Assembly (NCBI GenBank): GCA_900762015.1
Contig: CAAFEX010000023.1
Coordinates: forward strand, 1 to 25,504
DNA: 25,504 nt
Direction: 5' to 3'
From: an uncultured Collinsella sp.
Lineage (GTDB): Bacteria > Actinomycetota > Coriobacteriia > Coriobacteriales > Coriobacteriaceae
Each line of letters begins with the position of its first letter. Position 1 is the stretch's first letter. A program made the position numbers and the translations under genes. Below are positions 1-6,793 of this stretch, piece by piece. The notes under the pieces are model-generated. The model was not told where the DNA came from, made no database searches, and saw only the letters and a program-made list of their open reading frames with translations.

Positions 1-86
1 AGCCGTCTACCTGCGGTTTTGTTTTTACCAAATGCGGTGTGGTTGGAGATTGGCGATTCGTCGTAGTAAACCGGCATAGTTTTGTT
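1..86. repeat. Partial copy of long-hairpin repeat family (copy C)
   Basis: The first 86 bases look like one half of a long-hairpin element cut by the window edge. The outer arm GTAAACCGGCATAGTTTTG (about 67-85) is identical to the right outer arm of the element at 14937-15102. The interior (about 1-60) aligns well with the reverse complement of that element's left half, and partly with the element at 14686-14835. The other arm would lie to the left of the window. No coding sequence is supported here. Confidence 0.6.
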
Positions 87-115
87 CGCGGCGGCCTAGC
101 CGCGCGTCTACGCGC

Positions 116-149
116 GGGGCCGGCGGGGCATTTTTGCCCCGCCGGCCCC
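116..149 (-). terminator. Strong hairpin after hydrogenase operon
   Basis: A perfect 15-bp GC-rich stem (arms 116-130 and 135-149) with a 4-nt loop lies about 10 nt downstream of the echF stop codon. A second short palindrome (CGCGCGTCTACGCGCG, about 101-116) abuts it. There is no clear U-tract on the minus-strand side, so it may act as a weak intrinsic terminator or as a 3'-end stabiliser of the operon mRNA. Confidence 0.6.
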
Positions 150-159
150 TATTTCAGCG

Positions 160-501
160 CTATTCCGACTTGGTTTCTACCGTGGGAGTCTTGTCCGCTG
201 CGACTGGAGTGCGAGCGGTGTCCATAGTCAGGCAGTGTTTAGGACAGCTTTCGATGCACTCGCCGCACACCACGCAAGCATACGGGTCAATCGACCACGT
301 TCCGCCCTTGCGATCGACCGCGAGCGCGCCCGCCGGGCAGCGACGCGCGCACATGCCACAGCAAATGCACACGTTCATGTCGTTGACGATGTGCCCGCGC
401 AGGCGCTCGGGCGCCGTCAGCTTCTCCTGCGGATAGCACACCGTTACCGGCTGTTTGACCATGGAACCCAAGGCCGTCTTGGCAAATGTCAGCAAACTCA
501 T
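160..501 (-). CDS. echF: Ech-type hydrogenase ferredoxin-like subunit (2x[4Fe-4S])
   Basis: This is a 113-residue polyferredoxin subunit of the energy-converting hydrogenase. It should pass electrons from reduced ferredoxin towards the small subunit on the cytoplasmic face. Two classical [4Fe-4S] motifs are visible: C45-x2-C48-x2-C51-x3-C55 and C76-x2-C79-x2-C82-x3-C86. An extra cysteine, C47, sits inside the first motif. The C-terminal 20 or so residues are a low-complexity tail. It is the last gene of the operon, starting 7 nt after the echE stop, with the Shine-Dalgarno GGAAAGG inside the end of echE. Size and position fit EchF/HycF/NuoI-like subunits. The Ech assignment, rather than Hyc, rests on the six-function gene order. 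Confidence 0.9.
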   Translation of the reverse strand: MSLLTFAKTALGSMVKQPVTVCYPQEKLTAPERLRGHIVNDMNVCICCGMCARRCPAGALAVDRKGGTWSIDPYACVVCGECIESCPKHCLTMDTARTPVAADKTPTVETKSE

Positions 502-508
502 GCCGTGC

Positions 509-1597
509 CTACCTTTCCGTGCAGCTAATGCAGGGGTCGATGGTCAGGATAATCATGGGCACGTTGGCAAGGAGCACGCCCTGCAGCGCATGTGTCAGAC
601 CCGCCAGGTTCTGCGACGTCGGCGTGCGCACGCGGAAGCGGTCCAGGTTCTTGGTGCCGTTGCCGCGCACATAGTAATACGCCTCACCGCGCGGCTGCTC
701 AATCACAACCTCGCCGCGCGCGCCGTCGGCTGGCGTAAGCTTGGTGCGCCCGCCGATACCGTCGTGCGGAATCTTATCCACAAGCTCCTTGATGATATCC
801 ATGGCCTGCGTGACCTCGGCACAACGCACCTGGCAGCGGGCATAGCAGTCGCCATCGGTGGCGACGATGGGCTCAAACGCAGCCAGGTCCGCATAGGCAC
901 CATCGCCAAACATGCGCACGTCGTAGTCCACGCCCGAGGCGCGGCCGAACGGGCCGACCATCGACAGATCCAACGCGTCCTTCTTGCTGATCACACCCAC
1001 GCCATGCAGGCGCTCGCCGCAGCTGTCGTCGTCCAAAAACGTATGCACCAGGGCCTCGTAGTCGGGACGCATGGCATCGAGCGTCTGGACAATGCCCGCC
1101 AGCTCGGAATCCTCGATATCGTGCTTAAGGCCGCCGATCTCGTTAATCGACAGGATCACGCGACCGCCGCACATGCTCTCAAAGATCTTGAGAATCTGCT
1201 CGCGCAGCGTCCATGAACGGTAGAACAGCGCCTCAAAGCCAAAGGCATCGGCGAGCAGGCCCAGCCACAGCAGATGCGAGTGGATGCGCGAAAGCTCATG
1301 CAAGATGGTGCGGATATACTGCACGCGACCGGGCACCTCGATGTCGAGCATGTGCTCGCAGGCGCTGGCATAGCCGCAGCTGTGGCCCACGGCGCAAATG
1401 CCGCAGATGCGCTCGGCGATGTAGCCAAACTGATGCATGTCGCGCTTTTCGGTGAGCTTCTCGAGTCCGCGGTGCACAAAGCCGATCTGCGGAATTGCCT
1501 CGATGACGCGGTCGTCCTCGATCACCAGGTCCAGATGAAGCGGCTCGGGCAGCACCGGGTGCTGCGGGCCAAACGGAATAACGGAGCGATGTGCCAT
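509..1597 (-). CDS. echE: [NiFe] hydrogenase large (catalytic) subunit, group 4 Ech type
   Basis: This 362-residue protein carries the H2-evolving NiFe site. The N-terminal ligand motif R63-I-C65-G-I-C68-A-V-G-H72 and the C-terminal motif D354-P-C356-I-S-C359-T-E-R362 supply the four cysteine ligands. Complex I NuoD homologues lack these cysteines, so this is a true hydrogenase. The protein ends exactly at the arginine of the C-terminal motif, so there is no extension for a maturation endopeptidase to remove. Similar ends are known in some group 4 enzymes such as CooH. The start at 1597 has GGAGG about 10 nt upstream, inside the end of echD. It is co-transcribed with the small subunit and ferredoxin subunit around it. 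Confidence 0.95.
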   Translation of the reverse strand: MAHRSVIPFGPQHPVLPEPLHLDLVIEDDRVIEAIPQIGFVHRGLEKLTEKRDMHQFGYIAERICGICAVGHSCGYASACEHMLDIEVPGRVQYIRTILHELSRIHSHLLWLGLLADAFGFEALFYRSWTLREQILKIFESMCGGRVILSINEIGGLKHDIEDSELAGIVQTLDAMRPDYEALVHTFLDDDSCGERLHGVGVISKKDALDLSMVGPFGRASGVDYDVRMFGDGAYADLAAFEPIVATDGDCYARCQVRCAEVTQAMDIIKELVDKIPHDGIGGRTKLTPADGARGEVVIEQPRGEAYYYVRGNGTKNLDRFRVRTPTSQNLAGLTHALQGVLLANVPMIILTIDPCISCTER

Positions 1598-1602
1598 GGA
1601 CC

Positions 1603-2319
1603 TTACGCCTCCTTTTTCTGCTTGTCGCGGGCGGCCTTGGCGGCAAGCGCCGCGCGGACCTTGGCCGCCTTCTCGGGATCCATGGCGGCGAGCTTTGCCT
1701 CCATCTCGGCGGCCTTGAGCGCGGCCTTCGCAGCAGCCTCATCATGCTGAGCATCGGAGCCGGCAGCCGCAGCGGGCTGAGCAGCGGCGCCCGCGGCATC
1801 GCCGGCGCTCGCAGCGCTCTCCCCTGCAGCAGCCGCAGCCGCGGCAGCCTTCTCGGCAGCGGCCTTGCGCGCCTTGGCCTCGGCAGCCGCGCGGACCTTC
1901 ATGGCCTTCTCGCGCGCGGCCTTCACCTCGGGCGTGATAACGCTCATGGGTTCAGCGGTCGAGACCTGGTAGAAAAAGCCCTTAAAGTCGACCTGCATGT
2001 CGGTGATGGCAAGACCAAACAGGTCGTGCGCTTCGTTTTCAAACGGGAATACTGCCGGATAGTACGAGCTGATGGACGGAATCTCCTGGTACTGATTAAT
2101 TCCCTCAACCACCAGGTTCTCGATCGCATAGCTGCCGTCCTGCGCGATCTGCCCCTGAGCAGCACGAACGTTGATAAACGTATAGACCAAGTGATACTTG
2201 CCGTCGTCGACGTTGCGCTCGGCGTGCATCTGCACAAAGCGCGCGCCGACGCCCTTGAGCGCCTGGACATGCGACAGGAGCCCGTCGATCCCGACGGTGG
2301 TATAGATTGCCTTTTGCAT
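1603..2319 (-). CDS. echD: Ech hydrogenase NuoC-like subunit with long Ala-rich tail
   Basis: This 238-residue protein is the 30-kDa/NuoC-like subunit that helps dock the catalytic subunit. Residues about 1-130 form the conserved core, including a variant of the family signature at FENEAHDLFGL (93-103). Residues about 131-238 are an unusual tail made almost only of Ala, Lys, Glu and Arg, predicted to be helical or disordered. That tail is about as long as the core and is absent from ordinary EchD or NuoC proteins as I know them. The start codon overlaps the echC stop by one base (TAATG), which suggests translational coupling. Function is inferred from homology and position. Confidence 0.85.
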   Translation of the reverse strand: MQKAIYTTVGIDGLLSHVQALKGVGARFVQMHAERNVDDGKYHLVYTFINVRAAQGQIAQDGSYAIENLVVEGINQYQEIPSISSYYPAVFPFENEAHDLFGLAITDMQVDFKGFFYQVSTAEPMSVITPEVKAAREKAMKVRAAAEAKARKAAAEKAAAAAAAAGESAASAGDAAGAAAQPAAAAGSDAQHDEAAAKAALKAAEMEAKLAAMDPEKAAKVRAALAAKAARDKQKKEA

Positions 2320-2873
2320 TACTCGGCCTCCTTTGCAGCGGCGGTCGCGTCGCCGGCCTCCGCAGCAGCCACAAACCCGTCCTCGCCCAGCTCAACGCCA
2401 CCGTCCCAGGTAGCGGCACCGCCCACGGTAAGCGGATCGCCGCCGGCGCGCATCACGGCCTCCTTCTGGTCCAGGATGCCGCACGCCTCCACGATGGCAT
2501 CGATCACCGTCTCGGGGCGAATGGCGCACCCGGGCGCGTACACGTCCACGGGAATCGCGCGGTCCACGCCGCCGATCACGTTATAGGCATCGCGGAACAC
2601 GCCGCCCGAACACGCGCAGATGCCGCACGCCACCACGCACTTGGGCTCGAGCATCTGGTTGTAGATCTGGCGCACGACAGGCAGGTTCTGCGCGTTGACC
2701 GACCCCGTCACCAAAAAGATATCCGCATGCTTGGGGTTGCCGGTGTTGACCACGCCAAAGCGCTCCGCATCGAACAGCGGCGTGAGCGAGGCCAGCACCT
2801 CGATATCGCATCCGTTGCAGCTCGAACCGTCGTAATGAATAACCCACGGCGAGCGCGACATTTTATGATCCAT
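2319..2873 (-). CDS. echC: Ech hydrogenase small subunit (NuoB-like, proximal [4Fe-4S])
   Basis: This 184-residue protein carries the proximal iron-sulfur cluster next to the NiFe site. The ligands are probably C19 and C22 (SSCNGC), C86 (in GICACSGG) and C116 (in YAPGCAIRP), the NuoB/EchC pattern. Cys79, Cys83 and Cys88 are additional. Residues about 140-184 form an acidic, Ala-rich extension beyond the usual fold. The start at 2873 is supported by AGGAGG 8 nt upstream. That Shine-Dalgarno overlaps the stop codon of the fused membrane gene, so the two are closely coupled. It lies second in the operon, as expected for the order echA-B-C-D-E-F. Confidence 0.93.
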   Translation of the reverse strand: MDHKMSRSPWVIHYDGSSCNGCDIEVLASLTPLFDAERFGVVNTGNPKHADIFLVTGSVNAQNLPVVRQIYNQMLEPKCVVACGICACSGGVFRDAYNVIGGVDRAIPVDVYAPGCAIRPETVIDAIVEACGILDQKEAVMRAGGDPLTVGGAATWDGGVELGEDGFVAAAEAGDATAAAKEAE

Positions 2874-2885
2874 GGATGCCGCCTC

Positions 2886-5768
2886 CTAAATAAATACGTC
2901 GACGAGGATGGGCATAAGGTTGAGCAGGCCAAACACCAGCGCCACGCCCCATCCGAGCCTAAAGCAGCTGCGCCAGGTGCTACGTGCGAAGGTGTTGTCG
3001 ATCAGGACCTCGACAAAATACGTCGCGGCCATCACGACCAGGGCAACCACCCAGCTCACCGGGTTGTCCCAAACAAAGAACATGCCCACCCACATCAAAA
3101 ACAGCACGGTCTCGCACCAGTGCATAAGGGTCATCTTGGCCAGCGTGCCGCCGCTCATCTCGGTGGCGACGCCCTGGACAATCTCCTGATGCGCGTGATG
3201 CGAGTACGAAAGGTCGAACGGCGACTTGCGTAGCTTGATGGTGAGTACCGCAAGCAGCGCCAAGAAAATGGGCGCACTGTACGCGATGATGGGCGCCGAC
3301 TGCCCGGTTACGGCGATGGAGTCGAAGCTATCGGTGGCGAGATACAGGCCCACGCTCATCAGCAGAACGGCGGGCTCGTAACTCATAACCTGCAGTAACT
3401 CACGATCGGCGCCAACCTGGGCAAACGGGCTTTGCGTCGAGGCGGACGCCAACACCACAAAGATCGCGGCAAGCGTCACCATAAAAGCGCACAGTAGCGT
3501 ATTAGAGCCCGACACAAAGATGCCGCCGCCCACGACGGTAAAGATGAGCGCGCACGCCATATAGGTATCGTCCATGGTGTTTACGCTGGCAGGGGCTTTG
3601 CGCAGCAGCTTGGCAACGTCGTAGAAAGGCTGGAGCAGGCGCGGGCCCACGCGGCCCTGCATACGGGCCGAAAGCTTACGGTCAAGGCCGTCAATCAAAC
3701 CGCCCACAAGCGGCGCAATCAAGGCAAACACCACGGTACCAATAAAGATGCCCACGACACCCGAACCCTCGAAATACTTGCCGCGCAGCACCGAGGGCGC
3801 GCTCATGGCAAGCCGCTCGGGCCCAATCCACGCGCAACACAGCAGCGCAAACAAGATAATGCTGCAGCACACGACGCTACCCGCGGGGCCAATACGCTTC
3901 TCGCCAAGGGCGTCCTCCGAGTACCAATTGCGCTTTTCGGCCTTCACCTCGTGTCCCATCGAGCCGCGGAAATGGCGATATTTGTCGGTTCCCACACCCG
4001 AAAGGTACACGTTGACGTGCGGCTTGTTGCTCACGCGGAATGAAGTCAGCAGCACCACGGCGATAAACGCCACGATAACCACCATCAGATACATGGCGTC
4101 CTTGCCAATAACGTACGGCACGCGGCCAAACACCATGGCCAAGTAAGGCGACACCAGACCGCTCGAGATGAGCGGGAACGCCACGCAGCACAGAATCAGC
4201 AGCGCGGCGATGGTGTTGAGCGCCATCCATTCGGTCTTATGGACATTGACCTCCACGTTTTGAGCCGTGGGGTCGACGCCCGAAAGCTTGGCAAGCCACT
4301 TGCCCCAGAAGAAGAACGTCGCGGCCGAGCCAAAGGCCAGCACCATGATCATGAGCACGTTGCCGGTCTGGGCAAACGCCACCAGGGCGCCCCACTTGGA
4401 CACGAGCATGCCAAACGGCGCCACAAACATGCCCATGATGCCCAGCATCATCAGGCGCGTCAGATGCGGCATGCGGCTGAACATACCGTCCATGTCCTCG
4501 ATATCGCGGCTGCCGATATGATGCTCGGCCGTGCCCACGCACAGGAACAGCAGCGACTTGGCCACCGTGTGGAACAGGATCAGGAAGATGGCCGCCCATA
4601 CGGCCTCGGGCGCGCCGACACCCAAGCAGGCACTAATAAGGCCCAAGTTGGAAATGGTGGAGTATGCGAGCACGCGCTTGGCGTTGCTCTGCGAGATGGC
4701 CATGAGGGCGGCGAGCAAAAACGTAATGGCACCCACACTCGTAACCATAAAGCCGGTCACGGGATAGATGGCATAGAGCGGGCTCAGCTTGACCATCAGG
4801 AACACGCCGGCTTTGACCATGGTTGACGAGTGCAGCAGGGCGCTCGTGGGCGTGGGGGCAACCATGGCGCCCAACAGCCAAGTGTGGAACGGCATCTGCG
4901 CGGCCTTGGTGAGCGCGGCGAGCGACAGCAGGACGACCGGCATCACCAGCAGCGCGGATTGCGCGGTTCCGGAGCCGGAAAGCTCGATCATGCCCGAGAT
5001 GGTCAGCGGCATGCCGTTAACGTGCAGGTACATGAGTCCGGCCAAAAACGCGATGCCGCCCAGCATGTTGAGGATGATCTGGGTAAAGGCGTTTTTAATG
5101 GCCTCGGGCGTGCGCGTGTAGCCAATCATAAGGAACGAGCACACGGTGGTGATTTCCCAGCCGCAGAACAGCCACTCAAGGTTGTCGCTCGTCACGATGA
5201 CGAACATGGCCGAGAGGAACAGGAACATAAGCGCCAGGAACTGCGGGCGACGGTCGGGTGCGGTCTGCCCGCGCAGCGCTGCCTCGTGCTCGTCGTGGGC
5301 CTGGAAGTCCTTCATGTAACCCAAGGCGTAGATACAGATCAGGCTGCCGACAATGCCGACGGCGAGGACCATGATTACGCTCATGTAGTCCAGGTAGAGC
5401 GGGGTTGCGGTGACGGCTTCGGTCGCGGGCAGCGTCATGGCTGCAAAGGCGAGCGAGCCCACCAACTGGACTACGCCGAGCACCGTGGTGAGCGCGTTCC
5501 TATATTTGTACGCGTTGTACAGGATGACGGCGCACAGAATGACATCGATGGCGGAGCTGATGATCGAAAGCACATGCGAGGTGCCGGGGGCAACCTCAAA
5601 GCTCTGCGGACCCGTGCCAAAAAACATGACGGCGACTACAACTGTCGCCGCCATAATAATGCCGGAACCTATGAGCCCCACCGCATCGCGGGCGCGGTCA
5701 CCGCGCGCGAGCAGCATGCCCAGCGCCGGTACCAGCGGAAACAGGGTAAGGAAATACAGTAGCGTCAT
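2886..5768 (-). CDS. echAB: Fused Ech hydrogenase membrane subunits (EchA/NuoL-like + EchB/NuoH-like)
   Basis: This 960-residue, highly hydrophobic protein joins two normally separate membrane subunits. Residues about 1-640 are a NuoL/MrpD-type ion-translocating antiporter module. The conserved segment HTWLLGAMVAPTPTSALLHS sits near residues 295-315, followed by the lysine-containing MVKAGVFLM. Residues about 670-960 are a NuoH/EchB/HycD-type module that anchors the hydrophilic arm, recognisable by RMQGRVGPRLLQPFYDVAKL (around 700-720) and the acidic ADRELLQVMSYEP loop (around 800). The reading frame is continuous across the junction and no start with a Shine-Dalgarno is evident at the second module. 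The start at 5768 has GGGGGAG upstream. It is the first gene of the operon. I could not identify a convincing -35/-10 pair in the 180 nt upstream. Confidence 0.9.
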   Translation of the reverse strand: MTLLYFLTLFPLVPALGMLLARGDRARDAVGLIGSGIIMAATVVVAVMFFGTGPQSFEVAPGTSHVLSIISSAIDVILCAVILYNAYKYRNALTTVLGVVQLVGSLAFAAMTLPATEAVTATPLYLDYMSVIMVLAVGIVGSLICIYALGYMKDFQAHDEHEAALRGQTAPDRRPQFLALMFLFLSAMFVIVTSDNLEWLFCGWEITTVCSFLMIGYTRTPEAIKNAFTQIILNMLGGIAFLAGLMYLHVNGMPLTISGMIELSGSGTAQSALLVMPVVLLSLAALTKAAQMPFHTWLLGAMVAPTPTSALLHSSTMVKAGVFLMVKLSPLYAIYPVTGFMVTSVGAITFLLAALMAISQSNAKRVLAYSTISNLGLISACLGVGAPEAVWAAIFLILFHTVAKSLLFLCVGTAEHHIGSRDIEDMDGMFSRMPHLTRLMMLGIMGMFVAPFGMLVSKWGALVAFAQTGNVLMIMVLAFGSAATFFFWGKWLAKLSGVDPTAQNVEVNVHKTEWMALNTIAALLILCCVAFPLISSGLVSPYLAMVFGRVPYVIGKDAMYLMVVIVAFIAVVLLTSFRVSNKPHVNVYLSGVGTDKYRHFRGSMGHEVKAEKRNWYSEDALGEKRIGPAGSVVCCSIILFALLCCAWIGPERLAMSAPSVLRGKYFEGSGVVGIFIGTVVFALIAPLVGGLIDGLDRKLSARMQGRVGPRLLQPFYDVAKLLRKAPASVNTMDDTYMACALIFTVVGGGIFVSGSNTLLCAFMVTLAAIFVVLASASTQSPFAQVGADRELLQVMSYEPAVLLMSVGLYLATDSFDSIAVTGQSAPIIAYSAPIFLALLAVLTIKLRKSPFDLSYSHHAHQEIVQGVATEMSGGTLAKMTLMHWCETVLFLMWVGMFFVWDNPVSWVVALVVMAATYFVEVLIDNTFARSTWRSCFRLGWGVALVFGLLNLMPILVDVFI

Positions 5769-5910
5769 ACCATCACTCCCCCATGCAAAAACGCTGCAAT
5801 TGTTTAACGTTATAGCTCAATTACGGGGTTGCGGTGGCAGGTTTTCGGTCAACTGGGGAGTTTTAGGCGTACGGAGTAAGGGCACGTCCGCTTTGGAGCA
5901 GAGAGGCGGC

Positions 5911-5936
5911 AAGAAAAATGCGCCCCTGTGGGCGCA
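5911..5936 (-). terminator. Intrinsic terminator of HTH gene
   Basis: On the minus strand a 7-bp stem TGCGCCC/GGGCGCA (5919-5925 with 5930-5936) with a 4-nt loop is followed by TTTTTCTT. It lies 13 nt after the stop of the helix-turn-helix gene and is a textbook rho-independent terminator. Confidence 0.85.
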
Positions 5937-5948
5937 CCATCCCGTTTG

Positions 5949-6353
5949 CTATTCCGTCTTTTTAACGCGCGGCTTGCGACCGCGCGGCTTATCGACCAGT
6001 GCGGACTCACCGCTCTCGCGGTACTGACGGCACCAAGCCTTGACCGAAGACTCGCTGGGAATCTTGTGCTTGATCATGGCCTCGCGAACCGTCAAGCCGT
6101 TTTCCAGACGGTCCTTAACCACAGCGAGCTTTACGTCGTACGAATAGGTGTGATGATGCGAGCCGGCGTTGAGAACGGCGTCGGCACCGCCCACGGCATA
6201 CGCGCGGGCCCACTGACGAGCCGTGGCCTGGGGAATGCCAAGCTCCGCGGCGAGGGCGCGATGACCGACCCCCTCTCGGAGGATCTCGACGGCGCGCTGC
6301 CTAACCTCGGGCGCATGCGTGCGAGTCCTAGTTGCTTCCGACATACCTGCCAC
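5949..6353 (-). CDS. Orphan transposase OrfA-like helix-turn-helix protein
   Basis: This 134-residue basic protein has two predicted helix-turn-helix units. The first (about 14-50) contains GHRALAAELGIPQATARQWAR. The second (about 70-112) contains LTVREAMIKHKIPSESSVKAW. The tail ends with the AT-hook-like RGRKPRVKK. This is the layout of IS3/IS150-type OrfA proteins, but no OrfB integrase, inverted repeats or target duplication are visible on either side. It has its own promoter (6395-6423) and terminator (5911-5936). The first start is GTG at 6353 and an alternative ATG is at 6344; neither has a strong Shine-Dalgarno. It could be a relic of an insertion sequence or a domesticated DNA-binding regulator; I cannot tell which from sequence alone. 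Confidence 0.8.
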   Translation of the reverse strand: MAGMSEATRTRTHAPEVRQRAVEILREGVGHRALAAELGIPQATARQWARAYAVGGADAVLNAGSHHHTYSYDVKLAVVKDRLENGLTVREAMIKHKIPSESSVKAWCRQYRESGESALVDKPRGRKPRVKKTE

Positions 6354-6394
6354 TTCTTAGCCTTAACCGTTAATCTGCTTTCTTACGTGCAAGT

Positions 6395-6423
6395 TAGATA
6401 GTAGCATTTTACTGTTTGCTCAA
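6395..6423 (-). promoter_or_regulatory. Sigma-70-like promoter of HTH gene
   Basis: On the minus strand TTGAGC (6418-6423) and TATCTA (6395-6400) are separated by exactly 17 bp, about 40 nt upstream of the HTH start codon. Three of six -10 positions and four of six -35 positions (or better) match consensus, in a locally AT-rich stretch. Predicted, not proven. Confidence 0.5.
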
Positions 6424-6677
6424 AGCAGTTAATTAAAGTAGACGCGGCGTTATCTGGGCATTTGGCACCAAATTACGACATTTCTTTATCGATTATTTAC
6501 GCTGGTAGCTGACTCGCAGCTAATCGTCATTCGCTTGTCAACAAAATTGGCATCTCTTTATGTCCTTTGGTATAGAGGATATAGTTATTAACCCCTCCCC
6601 CAATAATTTTGAGTGATCTGCGAGGCAGTAGACGTCCTCACTCCTCATGATTACCGCGCATTGCCATCCACCGGAGC
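6424..6677. other. AT-rich intergenic gap without recognisable gene
   Basis: About 250 bases between the HTH promoter and the terminator of the next gene. The stretch about 6421-6610 is clearly richer in A and T than the surrounding genome. A 60-codon minus-strand open frame (6538-6720) runs through the neighbouring terminator and resembles no family I know, so I do not call it a gene. No insertion-sequence ends were recognised. Confidence 0.5.
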
Positions 6678-6718
6678 AAAACAAAAAGGGCGGGACCTGC
6701 TGCGCTTGCAGGCCCCGC
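6678..6718 (-). terminator. Intrinsic terminator of OYE-like oxidoreductase gene
   Basis: On the minus strand an 11-bp stem (arms 6708-6718 and 6690-6700, one imperfect pair, 7-nt loop) is followed by CCCTTTTTGTTT. It lies about 75 nt after the stop codon of the gene ending at 6794. Confidence 0.85.
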
Positions 6719-6793
6719 ACCGGTTGACACCCGACGGGACACAGCCGGGCGAGACGGATCCGTGCTACCGCCCCGCTTGGCCGCGATGTTCAA

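Noticed and set aside
509..5768. Complex I (NADH dehydrogenase) fragment
   Set aside because: The large subunit keeps all four NiFe cysteine ligands and no NuoEFG module is present.
6538..6720. 60-codon minus-strand frame MRGLQAQQVPPF
   Set aside because: It begins inside the terminator of the neighbouring gene, and shows no family resemblance or ribosome binding site.
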